From Desulfobacteraceae bacterium (GTDB lineage Bacteria; Desulfobacterota; Desulfobacteria; Desulfobacterales; Desulfosalsimonadaceae), in the NCBI GenBank assembly GCA_003597945.1, contig QZJS01000112.1, positions 1-53,582 on the forward strand: DNA of 53,582 nt, in the 5' to 3' direction. The notes beneath the pieces are model-generated. The model saw only the letters and a list, made by a program, of their open reading frames with translations, did not search any database and was not told the DNA's origin. Each line of letters starts with the position of its first letter. Within the stretch, counting starts at the first letter, position 1. Of the stretch, positions 44,261 to 53,486 are shown in pieces. Both the position numbers and the translations under genes were made by a program.

Positions 44261-44471
44261 AAACGTACCTCCCCGTAGTTTTAAAAAACTGATATTGTCA
44301 TGCAAACTGTCTAAATATGAACAATATTTCCGATATTGGCCCTTTTTGCAACACAAAAAGCCCGATCAAAATCTGATGGGAAATTGCCTTTGCGCCTTGG
44401 CGGGCATGTGTTATAAATATTTTTTTATCGGGCATTCCGCATTGACAAACCCGTTTTGAAAGGGAGAAAAA

Positions 44472-45308
44472 ATGAAGCGAAAAATATGGATCATACCCAT
44501 ATTGTGGTGCCTGGTCTTTTGCCTGGCATCATGTCAAACCCTTGAGCAGTTCATCAGGAAACCGACCGTGAGTTTTGAACGGATGGATCTTGCGGATATG
44601 TCGCTTTTAGACGGGACCCTTAATTTCTATTTCAAGGTCCACAACCCCAACGGTTTCAGCGCCACCATAGACCGGCTTACCTATCAGCTCGCCATTGATG
44701 AAAAACCTTTTGCGGATGGCATCGTTGACCAGAAGATCCGGCTCGGGGCCAATGCCGATGAAACCGTTTCGCTGCCGGTCAAAGTCAATTTCATGGACTT
44801 GTTGGATTCCATCACGGAGCTGACAAAAAAAGAGGCCGTCGCCTATGATTTATCGGGCATGTTCACGGTCATGGGCGTCAATATCCCCTATCATGCCGGC
44901 GGCCGGGTGCCCATCCCGAAACTGCCGGATATTTCACTCAAACAGGTCATGGTGTCGGATATGAACCTGTCGGGCGCTTCCCTGGTTTTCCGTTTCGCGC
45001 TGGAAAATCCCAATTCCTTCGCCATTGCCTTAGACGGCCTTGAATACGCCGTTTCTTTGGCGGAAACATCTTTTGCAACGGGCGTCGCCAAAACCGCGAC
45101 ACCCATTGCCGCCAGCGGCAGAACCGATCTGGACGTGGAAATGGGGGTCAGTTTCTTCCGGATGGGACAGGCCGTCCACAAACTTATAAACAATAAATCA
45201 ACGCCTTATGAAATAAACGGGGCCATGATTTTCAACACGCCCGGCACGGGAGAAAAGCGGGTGCCGTTTTCACGCGCCGGTGTCGTGCCCATGCTGCATG
45301 GAAACTGA
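44472..45308 (+). CDS. lipoprotein with two LEA14/WHy domains
   Basis: A 278-residue lipoprotein (lipobox LASC, Cys near 21). Two WHy/LEA_2-type domains follow: about 35-145 (LNFYFKVHNPNGFSATIDRL) and 155-270 (LVFRFALENPNSFAIALDGL), each with the NPN-xF signature after an immunoglobulin-like strand. Plant and bacterial WHy proteins protect against stress; the bacterial role is uncertain. GGGAGA precedes the ATG. Confidence 0.82.
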   Translation: MKRKIWIIPILWCLVFCLASCQTLEQFIRKPTVSFERMDLADMSLLDGTLNFYFKVHNPNGFSATIDRLTYQLAIDEKPFADGIVDQKIRLGANADETVSLPVKVNFMDLLDSITELTKKEAVAYDLSGMFTVMGVNIPYHAGGRVPIPKLPDISLKQVMVSDMNLSGASLVFRFALENPNSFAIALDGLEYAVSLAETSFATGVAKTATPIAASGRTDLDVEMGVSFFRMGQAVHKLINNKSTPYEINGAMIFNTPGTGEKRVPFSRAGVVPMLHGN

Positions 45309-45342
45309 TTTCAACCGGCAAATGGGAAAAATACCCGAATGT

Positions 45343-45852
45343 TTATGACGACTCCGGAGAGGCCACTTCCGTTGCCCGGTTGATGACAACGGATTCCGCC
45401 GGAACATCATCGTGCATCCCCTTTCGGCCGGTGGAGACCCCTTTAATCTTGTTGACCACGGCGTGCCCTTTGACCACCTTGCCGCAAACCGCATATCCCC
45501 AGCCCTCGGGAGTTTTTGCGGTATGGTCCAGAAAATGATTGTTTTTGACGTTGATAAAAAACTGAGACGTGGCGCTGTGGGGGTTGGGGGTCCGGGCCAT
45601 GGCCACTGTGTATGCCTCGTTTTTCAGGCCGTTGTCCGCCTCGTTCTCAATGGGCGGCTGGGTCGGTTTTTCCTTCATGTCGGCGGTCATCCCTCCGCCC
45701 TGGATCATGAACCCGTCAATAACCCGGTGAAAAATGGTGCCGTCATAATGGCCGCTGTTGACATATGCCAGAAAATTGGCGGTCGATTTGGGGGCTTTTT
45801 CCGCGTTCAGTTCAATAAAAATATCGCCCATGCTGGTTTCTAACTTGATCAT
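45343..45852 (-). CDS. peptidyl-prolyl cis-trans isomerase, cyclophilin type
   Basis: A 169-residue cyclophilin with [37 protein letters not shown] and FGKVVKG-like [15 protein letters not shown]. Arg, Phe and Gln of the active site are at [13 protein letters not shown]. There is no signal peptide, so it acts in the cytoplasm, catalysing proline isomerisation. AAGGAAGG precedes the ATG, and a promoter lies upstream. Confidence 0.95.
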   Translation of the reverse strand: MIKLETSMGDIFIELNAEKAPKSTANFLAYVNSGHYDGTIFHRVIDGFMIQGGGMTADMKEKPTQPPIENEADNGLKNEAYTVAMARTPNPHSATSQFFINVKNNHFLDHTAKTPEGWGYAVCGKVVKGHAVVNKIKGVSTGRKGMHDDVPAESVVINRATEVASPESS

Positions 45853-45905
45853 TGCTGCTTTTCCTTCCTTGCGTCTGCGTTAAAAAAAAGTCTGTCCTGT
45901 CCGGT

Positions 45906-45934
45906 CTCATATCGATTCCATCCATGCTTGTCAA
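45906..45934 (-). promoter_or_regulatory. promoter for the cyclophilin gene
   Basis: On the minus strand TTGACA (45929-45934), 17-base spacer, TATGAG (45906-45911). An eight-base inverted repeat CATCCATG/CATGGATG (45919-45926 and 45940-45947) brackets the -35, so a regulator or terminator hairpin may act here too. Confidence 0.55.
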
Positions 45935-45996
45935 CCCGCCATGGATGCATCCGAAAAAGTCTTTTATCTCATCGGGTGAAACAAACGCGCGCGCGT

Positions 45997-47553
45997 TTAG
46001 GATTTTGTCATAAATGGTGAATGGTTGGATGTGAAATACGGCGGATCACGATGGATGATGGACCGGATCGCATCATGCCGGAAAAATTCTTCCGATAAAA
46101 ACCGCCGCACCCGTTCCCGGTCCCAGCCCAGGGGATGTTTAAATTCCCGGTAAAAGGACAAATCACCGGGGTAAAATTCAGACGTATTTAATTGATCGCA
46201 TTCTGGACTGCCGGCGGGAAGATTAAAGATCGCCGGATTCAAAAAATCAATGCAATCCGCGTGGGCCACGACAAAATCAAGGGTCTTGCGCGCGCTTTTG
46301 AGGGTTTCGGCCGGGGTGCCGAACAGCAGATAGGCATAAACGGAGATGCCGGCGGCTTTAAGCACGCGTAGAGCCGAAGAAACCATCTTCAGATCGGTTC
46401 CCTTTTCCAGGGCGTCCAGGACCGCCTGATCCCCGGATTCGATCCCCAGTTTAAGCATTGAGCAACCTGAGGCCTTAAGTCCCTGCACAAAATCCATATC
46501 CGCCAGATGCGGGGTGACCCTGGCAAATCCATACCAGGGCGGGCCGGGCGGATTTTTTATCATATGATCCATGAGGCGCGGCGACAGGGCATTGTCCACA
46601 AGGTGAATCAGACCCGGTTGCATCACAGCCGCCTGCTGCGCCAATTCTTTGGTGACCACCTCCGCCGGGGTCGGGCTGAATCCGCTTTGCTCGGATGTTT
46701 CCGGACAGAACCGGCATTTGCGCCAGTAGCACCCCCGGGAGGCCGCATATGGCAGAATGGGGCCGGGCGAAAGGTAAGCGTCTATGGGAAAGCCGGAATA
46801 ATCAAATCCATATTCCTTTTCCGGAACCGACGGCCTGTTGCACAGGGCCAAAAGCGGGCCTTCCCCCGGTCCGGCCACCATTTCGTCCACCAGGGTCGGC
46901 AGGGGGTTGACAAAACCCGGCAACGCCATCCAGGAGGTGATGAGCCCTCCTCCGAAAATGATGCGGGATGCGGGGAAAATCCGTCGGGCCACGGCTGCCA
47001 GGGCCGCGGCGCACAGGGCCTGGCTCAGGTAATTGACGGAAAAACCGATAATATCCGGAGACCAGTCTTGAGCCAAGGCCTCAAACCGCTGCCTGAAATA
47101 TGGATAAAAAGGATTTTTCTCAAACCTTTCCGCCTCCGCTGACAGATCCCGGCTTTGCAGCGGGGAAAGGGTTTCATTCTTGTAATTGGACAAGGAAAGA
47201 AAAACGCCGGCGGCCCGGCCCGCCATGGAAAGGACCCGGTTGATGTCATGGACCGCCCGCCGGTACTTGTCCATATCCTTATATACAGATATGGAGCGGA
47301 TGGCGCGCAAATGACGTCCGGCGCCGGCAGCAGCCCGCCGGGTCCAGGTATCTGTTGCCGGTGAAGGCTGTTTCAGCAGATAAAGCATCCCCTCCAGATT
47401 GACATCCATCACCCGGCAATCCAGACCGGATCGGCCAAGAGCCACGGCCAGCCGGGCAATGCCGGCCGGCGGTTCACAGGGTTTGGAAACCGGCGGATGC
47501 ACCAGGAGGATGGACGAATGGCGCCGCATGGAATCATTGGGCAGACCAGGCAT
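45997..47553 (-). CDS. radical SAM protein with N-terminal B12-binding-like domain
   Basis: A 518-residue protein. An N-terminal segment (SSILLVHPPVSKPCEPPAGI, ARLAVALGRSGLDCRVMDVN) looks like a B12-binding Rossmann part. The radical SAM cluster motif is RGCYWRKCRFCPE, spaced C-x4-C-x2-C rather than C-x3-C-x2-C. Later GSxxMLKLGIESGDQAVLDA and YAYLLFGTPAETLKSARKTL are usual for the Elp3/MiaB fold. The reaction is unknown. It starts one base after the RlmL stop, so the two are coupled. Confidence 0.85.
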   Translation of the reverse strand: MPGLPNDSMRRHSSILLVHPPVSKPCEPPAGIARLAVALGRSGLDCRVMDVNLEGMLYLLKQPSPATDTWTRRAAAGAGRHLRAIRSISVYKDMDKYRRAVHDINRVLSMAGRAAGVFLSLSNYKNETLSPLQSRDLSAEAERFEKNPFYPYFRQRFEALAQDWSPDIIGFSVNYLSQALCAAALAAVARRIFPASRIIFGGGLITSWMALPGFVNPLPTLVDEMVAGPGEGPLLALCNRPSVPEKEYGFDYSGFPIDAYLSPGPILPYAASRGCYWRKCRFCPETSEQSGFSPTPAEVVTKELAQQAAVMQPGLIHLVDNALSPRLMDHMIKNPPGPPWYGFARVTPHLADMDFVQGLKASGCSMLKLGIESGDQAVLDALEKGTDLKMVSSALRVLKAAGISVYAYLLFGTPAETLKSARKTLDFVVAHADCIDFLNPAIFNLPAGSPECDQLNTSEFYPGDLSFYREFKHPLGWDRERVRRFLSEEFFRHDAIRSIIHRDPPYFTSNHSPFMTKS

Positions 47554-47554
47554 G

Positions 47555-48754
47555 TCAGGCGATCCTTCCGGTCAGCAGATACGGCCGGAGACCGCCGTGG
47601 AAAAAAGAACGGGCCGTCAGGCCCCGGGGAGCATGGTTTAGCAGATGCTGTTCCGGCGCGATCAGGGCCACTTTCCAGCCTTTAAAATCAGTTGTCAGTT
47701 TGCGGCATATGGCTGCAAAATCCTGCTTTTCCGATGAAGCGGCAGCTAATCGTCGGCCATACGGCGGATTGATGACCATCAACGCATCCATAACCCGTGA
47801 TGCCGGAATCGGGAAATCCGCGGGCGTCAGATCAAAAAAATTTCGAATCGATATGGTCATGGTCCCTTCCAGTTCCGGGCGCCGGACCGCGTTTTTAAGA
47901 TCCCGGCAGGCATTCGGATCAATGTCTGAGGTAAAAATAAGGGGGTGATCCGCGTTGTCCCGCATTTTCTTGTTGGCTTCCCGCCGGAGATGCCGCCATC
48001 GGGTCTCTTTGAAACAGGGCCATTCCATAAAGGCAAATCCGCGATACCAGCCGGCGGGAATATGGTTGGTGATCATAGCCGCTTCAAGGGAAAAGGTCCC
48101 TGCCCCGCACATGGGATCAACCAGAGGATCGCCGGGGCGGTAACCGGAAAGCATGAGAATGGCCGATGCAATGGTTTCACGGATAGGCGCTATAGCCGCA
48201 TGCGTCTTGATGCCCCGCCGGTGCAGCAGTTCGCCGCTGCTGTCGAGGGAAATGGTGAAGCGGTCGTCTTGGGCGCGTACAAAAATCCGCTGCAACGGTT
48301 TTGCGTCAAAGACGTCCGGTGATGGCATGATTCCCGCCGTTTGCCGTCGTTGTGCAATAGCGGCATTCAGGCGGTCCGCCAATGCGTCGGAATGAAACAG
48401 TCTGGATTTTTTGGAAGCAACGTTAATCCGGCAGTCGGCATAAGACGGCAGGTAGAGTTCCCAGGGCAGGTCGGCCGCGTGCTTCTCAAACCCCCGGAAA
48501 TGGGTGGCGGAAAAAACGGCCATGCGCATCAGTATCCGATTGGCCGTGCGCAAATAAAGATTGGCAAGATATCCGTCATGGACACGGCCGGAAAAAACCA
48601 CACCGCCGGTTTCCGTGATGAGGCTTTCCGCCGGAAACCCGAGGTTTAGCAGTTCGGTATGGCACAATGTCTCGATGCCGGGCGCGGTGGACGCGAAAAA
48701 GGAAGCAGGCCGGCTCAGAATATGGCGCTTGATCCGTTTTTCAATGGCAATCAA
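47555..48754 (-). CDS. rlmL: 23S rRNA methyltransferase, RlmL-type (stand-alone)
   Basis: A 399-residue protein equal to the N-terminal half of E. coli RlmKL, which makes m2G2445. Seen: FFASTAPGIETLCHTELLNL, a THUMP-like part, SLDSSGELLHRRGIK, the SAM loop LVDPMCGAGTFSLEAA and the catalytic NPPYGRRL. The start is a TTG at 48754, only five bases from the inserted repeat; no ATG/GTG is available, so its 5' end may have been altered by the repeat. A radical SAM gene follows with a one-base gap. Confidence 0.85.
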   Translation of the reverse strand: MIAIEKRIKRHILSRPASFFASTAPGIETLCHTELLNLGFPAESLITETGGVVFSGRVHDGYLANLYLRTANRILMRMAVFSATHFRGFEKHAADLPWELYLPSYADCRINVASKKSRLFHSDALADRLNAAIAQRRQTAGIMPSPDVFDAKPLQRIFVRAQDDRFTISLDSSGELLHRRGIKTHAAIAPIRETIASAILMLSGYRPGDPLVDPMCGAGTFSLEAAMITNHIPAGWYRGFAFMEWPCFKETRWRHLRREANKKMRDNADHPLIFTSDIDPNACRDLKNAVRRPELEGTMTISIRNFFDLTPADFPIPASRVMDALMVINPPYGRRLAAASSEKQDFAAICRKLTTDFKGWKVALIAPEQHLLNHAPRGLTARSFFHGGLRPYLLTGRIA

Positions 48755-48758
48755 TTTT

Positions 48759-48908
48759 GATAGTCTCGTAAAAAGTCGCCATCGGACGGCCTTGTAAAAA
48801 GTTCAAGATCAAGGCTTGCGCAATATCGAAGCATGCAGCGTACTTAGCGTACGTGAAATTCTGAGAGATTGCGCGTAACGCAGATATTGGACTTTTTACA
48901 AGGCCGTC
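48759..48908. repeat. structured interspersed repeat, complete copy
   Basis: A non-coding element of about 150 bases. An 18-base inner inverted repeat GACGGCCTTGTAAAAAGT (48785-48802) and its exact complement (48891-48908) close it. Inside, CAATATC/GATATTG (48821-48827 / 48883-48889) and CGTAC/GTACG (48839-48843 / 48849-48853) extend a cruciform. The outer part GTAAAAAGTC repeats the arm. A second copy starts at 53487. It looks like a MITE- or REP-type element. Confidence 0.8.
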
Positions 48909-49554
48909 AACTTTTTTCAACGGTTTCGGTCATTGTCGCGGGCTTTCCCGTCACCAGCATGCAAATCTGATGCAAGGCCTGATCCAGTGATATCCGGCTC
49001 ATGTTCAACACCATATGGTACATTCCCGGATTATCGTAATCCTGCTTTCCAATCCGCCGGTAAAGGGCGGCTCTCCGCTTTTCGCCGTTTAAAACTTCCT
49101 GACGGGCCGAGGCGTCCGACAGATTATAAAACTGCTGCATGAATTCAATACGGGCATCCATATCGGCCACCAGCAGAAAATGCCAGGCGCCGGGATCATC
49201 CTTGAGAAAATATTGTCCCCCGCGCCCCAGAAGCACCACGTTATCGGCGGCCGCGAGATCCGGGATCACGCTGGCGAGCATGTCCACATAAATTTTTTCG
49301 TCAAGATAACCACGCTCGGCCCCGGTGATCCGCTCGATATAATCCCGGCTGAATGCGGCGGAAATGAACCTGGAAATCATGCCGCCCGCCTCCCGCTCCA
49401 TGGCCTGAACCGTTTTTTGGGTCACACGGGCTTTTTTAGCAACCTCCGCGATGACCACATCATCAAGAAAACGGTATTGCAGTTCTTTCGCAATCCGAAG
49501 ACCCAGCGTCCGCCCACCGGCGCCGAACTGGCGGGCAATGGTAATGACCGGCAT
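48907..49554 (-). CDS. cytidylate-kinase-like protein
   Basis: A 215-residue P-loop kinase of the Cytidylate_kin2 type: ITIARQFGAGGRTLGLRIAK at the start and FLLVADMDARIEFMQQFYN in the middle. GxGGRT replaces the usual GxxGSGK/GKG loop. It is thought to phosphorylate CMP-like or other small substrates, but this family is poorly known. The stop TGA (48907-48909) is formed at the edge of the repeat, so its C-terminus (ETVEKS) may be altered. GGGGAGA precedes the ATG. Confidence 0.8.
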   Translation of the reverse strand: MPVITIARQFGAGGRTLGLRIAKELQYRFLDDVVIAEVAKKARVTQKTVQAMEREAGGMISRFISAAFSRDYIERITGAERGYLDEKIYVDMLASVIPDLAAADNVVLLGRGGQYFLKDDPGAWHFLLVADMDARIEFMQQFYNLSDASARQEVLNGEKRRAALYRRIGKQDYDNPGMYHMVLNMSRISLDQALHQICMLVTGKPATMTETVEKS

Positions 49555-49578
49555 ATTTTTTCTCCCCTGTCTGATGTT

Positions 49579-50511
49579 TTATGCAATCCATACCGCCATT
49601 TTATGGGCACGGTGCAGAATTTTCAGGCTTACGCGGCCCATAAGAAAATCCTTGATCATCGTCAGCCCCCGCCGCCCCACCACGATGGTGCCGCAGCCAT
49701 TATTCTCCGCGGTTCTGGTGATGGAAACCGCCCTGCTGATCTTTCCTTCGGGCATTTCGACGATAATATGGTTTGAGTCAAAGCCGGCTTCTAACAACTG
49801 CTTTCTGGCATCTCCGAGAAAGGCTTCCATGCGCGACCGACTGTTGTCAATCCATTTGCCCTGCTCTTCAGGGGTTAAAATATTTTGTCCATCCGGCGAC
49901 GATGTCATGGAGCCGACAACATGGCACAAAACAATTTTACGGTCCGGCCGTCCCATGAGCCGGGCCGCGCAGGCGATTCCCTTGAACGCGTCTTCGGAGC
50001 CGTCAAAGCCGATCAGCACATGGCCCGGATCGGGTTGATCTCCCACCACAACCACCGGTGGATAATCAATGCCGCTGACCAGTCGGTAAGCCGTGCTGCC
50101 CACAATAATATCCGTGGGTTCGTTCATTCCCCGGCGACCTACCAGAACCGCGTCATAGCCCCGGACGGCTTCGGCCATCAGATCTCTGGCCACGCCTTTT
50201 TCCCGCTGCTGGACCATAACTTTCACGGCATCTTCGGCAAAGCCGACAGACGTCAGGATGTCGGTCGCCTCCGTCATGATCCGCTCAATGCCGTCCATCA
50301 TCCGTGTCCGCACCGCATTGAGGTCGATGGCCCGGCTGTCCGGACCCTGGGAGGCCCCCGCAATCCCCATATCATCAGTCATGGTTTCCATGACATGCAT
50401 CAGGGTCACCCGTGTGTTTTGGGGGTCATGGAATTTTGCGGCATATGCCACCGCGCCCTTTGCGCTTTCAGACCCGTCAATTCCGATCAGAAGTTTGTTG
50501 TCGCGTTGCAT
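49579..50511 (-). CDS. tandem universal stress protein (UspA family)
   Basis: A 310-residue protein with two Usp domains (about 5-150 and 160-310). The ATP-binding motif G-x2-G-x9-G-S is intact in the first (VGRRGMNEPTDIIVGST). In the second the motif reads GRRGLTMIKDFLMGR with Arg in place of Ser/Thr, so ATP binding there may be weak. Starting LIGIDGSESAKGAVAYA is typical. It may act in survival under stress; no membrane part. Confidence 0.9.
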   Translation of the reverse strand: MQRDNKLLIGIDGSESAKGAVAYAAKFHDPQNTRVTLMHVMETMTDDMGIAGASQGPDSRAIDLNAVRTRMMDGIERIMTEATDILTSVGFAEDAVKVMVQQREKGVARDLMAEAVRGYDAVLVGRRGMNEPTDIIVGSTAYRLVSGIDYPPVVVVGDQPDPGHVLIGFDGSEDAFKGIACAARLMGRPDRKIVLCHVVGSMTSSPDGQNILTPEEQGKWIDNSRSRMEAFLGDARKQLLEAGFDSNHIIVEMPEGKISRAVSITRTAENNGCGTIVVGRRGLTMIKDFLMGRVSLKILHRAHKMAVWIA

Positions 50512-50558
50512 ATCAATTCGATGTCTATCCTTTCGGGTGCTGTGTGCCGGGCCGTGTG

Positions 50559-51041
50559 TCAGCGGGTTACGGCCGGGGGCTTACCGGCAAAAAGTTTCTG
50601 GTATGTCTTTTCGATCCGGAGCCTGTGCCCCGCCTCTTCCCGGGCAAGCCCGGCAAAAAGAAGGCTGAGATCATTATCGCCGGTCGATTGCGCCAGAAGG
50701 GAATAAAGGTTCTGTGATTTTTCTTCCCGCTTCATGGCGAGAATCAGCGCGTCCCTGATGGGCATGCCGGTTCCCGATGATACAGGGGGTGTATTTTCCA
50801 AAATTCCGATATCATCGATTTTCTTGGTCAAATTGTCGAAGAGGCGCGACATCGCCTTGATGTCCAGGCTTTCCAATAGCTGTTTATGTCTGGATTCTTC
50901 TTCGGCAAACTCGTTGAAAATCTGCCGCATGAAGGGATCATCCATTTTTGCCGCCAGATCGCTGTAAAAAGCAAACGCATCCTCTTCGCGTATCACCGCA
51001 AAGCTGATGACTTCCGCAAATGTCGTGAAACCGGCCGACAT
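50559..51041 (-). CDS. ferritin-like / rubrerythrin-type diiron protein
   Basis: A 160-residue four-helix protein. The helices hold the carboxylate/His set of a ferritin-like diiron site: REEDAFAFY, EEESRHKQLLE, KREEKSQNLY and REEAGHRLRIEK. The rubredoxin part of rubrerythrin is missing. It probably handles peroxide or iron. The start MSAGFTTFAEV has GGGGAGG upstream; an in-frame ATG at 51080 is less likely. It lies between usp and ptsP on the minus strand. Confidence 0.85.
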   Translation of the reverse strand: MSAGFTTFAEVISFAVIREEDAFAFYSDLAAKMDDPFMRQIFNEFAEEESRHKQLLESLDIKAMSRLFDNLTKKIDDIGILENTPPVSSGTGMPIRDALILAMKREEKSQNLYSLLAQSTGDNDLSLLFAGLAREEAGHRLRIEKTYQKLFAGKPPAVTR

Positions 51042-51132
51042 GACGCCCTCCCCTTGAGGTTTTCGGGCATAATGCCCCAAGTTAATCAGGTCTGCAAATC
51101 ATAGCGCAATAAAGACGATTATGCAAACAACT

Positions 51133-53439
51133 TCAAATCGCTTTTTTCATAACATCCTGAATCATTCGACCCACGGCGCCGGCATCCTCCAGACAAAGCG
51201 CTGCATCAAGGGCATTGCGGGCATCGGCCTGGCGGATTGAACGGATAAAGTCTTTGGCCGCCGGTATGGCTGATGCGTTCATGGAGAACCGGGTCGCCCC
51301 CATGCCGATAAAGAGCAGCAGGCATTCTGGTCGCGACGCGGCCTCTCCGCAGATGTTCACCGGCACGTTTTTGCGATTGCAGATAGTGACGATTTCCTGG
51401 ATAGCCGATATTACCGACGGATGCAGCACATTATAAAGAGCGGCCACCTTCTTGTTGTTCCGGTCGACGGCCAGAAGATACTGCACCAGGTCATTGGTGC
51501 CGATGCTAATAAAATCAACGTATTGGAGCAGCCGATCCAGTATGCCGATGGTCCCCGGCACTTCCACCATGATGCCGACGCGGAGATTTTTATCATATTT
51601 TGCTTTGCGGCCGTCCAGGCCGGTTTTTTCTGATGCCAGGATTTCACGGATCCGATGGACTTCCGTGACGCAGGTGATCATGGGAAAAAGGATATCGGCC
51701 CTGCCGAAGGCCGATGCCCTTAGCATGGCGCGGATCTGGGTGCGGAAAACCGCGTCCAGATCCAGGCTTAGCCGGATGGAACGCCAGCCCAGAAAAGGAT
51801 TGTCTTCTTTAGGGGCATCAAGATACGGCAGGAATTTATCACCGCCCGCGTCAAATGTCCGGATGGTGACCGACCGCCCTTCGGCGCTTTGCAGCATGCT
51901 CCGGTAAAGCTGGAACTGCTCTTCCTCGGTGGGAAAATCCTTGCGCAGCAAAAATTGAAATTCCGTGCGGTAGAGTCCGATATTTTCAGCGCCGTATTTC
52001 TTGACCAGATCCATGTCCGACAACAGTCCGATATTGGCCCCCAGGCTCACGCTGAGACCGTCTCTGGTAACGGCCGGCAGATCTTTGATTAATCGGCGCT
52101 GCCGGCTCAGCTTTTCTTCCTCATCCTGGCGACGCTGGTATTCCTCACGTATTTCAGGCGGCGGATTGGCAAAAACAAAGCCCGACATGCCGTCGACAAT
52201 CAGCCGATCCCCCTGCCGCACGGTCTCGATGACGTCATCCACGCCGATGACAACGGGAATTTCAAAAGATTTGGCCAAAATAACCGTGTGAGACGTCCGG
52301 CCGCCTTTTGAAAGCACCATGCCCTTGAGTGCCGGTTGACGGATGGCGAGCAGATCCACGGGAGAGATATCCGATGCGATAATGACGGTGGGTCTTTCAA
52401 ATGTTGACGGAAAATCACTGTCGGCGCCGATGAGATTGGCCAGCACGCGCCTGCCGATATCGAGCACATCCGCGGCGCGCTCGCTCAAATAGGAATCCGC
52501 AAATCCCCGGAAAACATCGACGTATTCAAAAATAACCTGTTTAAGCGCATATTCGGCACTGCTCCCCGACGCAATACGGTTGAAAATTTTTTGCTTAAGG
52601 GACGGATCAGAAAGAAACATCAAGTGGGCATCGATTACGGCCGCCTCTTCCGGCGAGAGTTCCCTGGCCATTTCCATAACGCGCCTGATCTGCGCGTCCG
52701 ATGCCGCAATGGCTGTTTCCAGGCGGCTTTTTTCCGAAGCCGGCTGTTCAGATACCCCATGGCGTATCTGATCGAAATCGATACTTTCCGGCAGATAATG
52801 CGCGTACCCGTCTGCCACACCAGGGGATACGGGATCTCCCCGGAGATAATTGCGGTGATAGGGCCGCCGGCCCGAGGATTGCGGATCACCCGGTGTATCC
52901 GTTGGACCCGGCATTGCGGCGCCGTTGCGCTCACGGGACTGGTTGGCCAGCAGGCCGGTGTAGGCCACGGTGGCGGAAATCTGGCTGGCGATGTACTCGA
53001 AAATCGGAATATGGTCGGATGGGATCCCGTCTTCGGAAAGCGTCTGAATCACCAGCACGCCGAGAATCTGCTGGTGGTATTTGAGTGGCAGACCGAGAAA
53101 GGTGCGGTACGCCTCTTCACCGATGCCCGGGTAATGTTTGTATCGCGGGTGGGTTGACGGATCCACAACGAACACCGGATGCATGGTTTCAATGGCCAGG
53201 CCGGTCAAACCCTGGTCCACGCGCATGGATATGGCGCCGACCGGTTCCGTCTTAAACCCCACGTTGGCCTCGAGAACCAGCCGTTTTTCCGCAGGATGGT
53301 AGACGTAGACGGAACAGACATCCACGGAAAACCGCTGTGCGACAAGAGCAACGATCCGGTTGAGGGTATGCTCGGGGCTGCCGGAGTCCGCGATGATCTG
53401 GAAAATTTCCTCGAGTATGCTGATATATTGCCGATGCAT
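51133..53439 (-). CDS. ptsP: PtsP-type phosphoenolpyruvate-protein phosphotransferase
   Basis: A 768-residue EI-Ntr. A GAF domain (about 1-165) comes first, then the EI N-domain with His384 in SKGGRTSHTVILAK, and a PEP-binding TIM barrel (about 430-740) with LYRTEFQFLLR, GTNDLVQYLLAVDR and NICGEAASRPE. It starts the nitrogen-related phosphotransfer chain EI-Ntr to NPr to EIIA-Ntr by phosphorylating His384 from PEP, and GAF ligands tune it. No NPr or EIIA-Ntr gene is in the window. The start ATG has no strong ribosome site. Confidence 0.93.
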   Translation of the reverse strand: MHRQYISILEEIFQIIADSGSPEHTLNRIVALVAQRFSVDVCSVYVYHPAEKRLVLEANVGFKTEPVGAISMRVDQGLTGLAIETMHPVFVVDPSTHPRYKHYPGIGEEAYRTFLGLPLKYHQQILGVLVIQTLSEDGIPSDHIPIFEYIASQISATVAYTGLLANQSRERNGAAMPGPTDTPGDPQSSGRRPYHRNYLRGDPVSPGVADGYAHYLPESIDFDQIRHGVSEQPASEKSRLETAIAASDAQIRRVMEMARELSPEEAAVIDAHLMFLSDPSLKQKIFNRIASGSSAEYALKQVIFEYVDVFRGFADSYLSERAADVLDIGRRVLANLIGADSDFPSTFERPTVIIASDISPVDLLAIRQPALKGMVLSKGGRTSHTVILAKSFEIPVVIGVDDVIETVRQGDRLIVDGMSGFVFANPPPEIREEYQRRQDEEEKLSRQRRLIKDLPAVTRDGLSVSLGANIGLLSDMDLVKKYGAENIGLYRTEFQFLLRKDFPTEEEQFQLYRSMLQSAEGRSVTIRTFDAGGDKFLPYLDAPKEDNPFLGWRSIRLSLDLDAVFRTQIRAMLRASAFGRADILFPMITCVTEVHRIREILASEKTGLDGRKAKYDKNLRVGIMVEVPGTIGILDRLLQYVDFISIGTNDLVQYLLAVDRNNKKVAALYNVLHPSVISAIQEIVTICNRKNVPVNICGEAASRPECLLLFIGMGATRFSMNASAIPAAKDFIRSIRQADARNALDAALCLEDAGAVGRMIQDVMKKAI

Positions 53440-53486
53440 GAGATGTTTCGGTAACCACTGTCTGAAATTTTTTAAACGGATAATAT

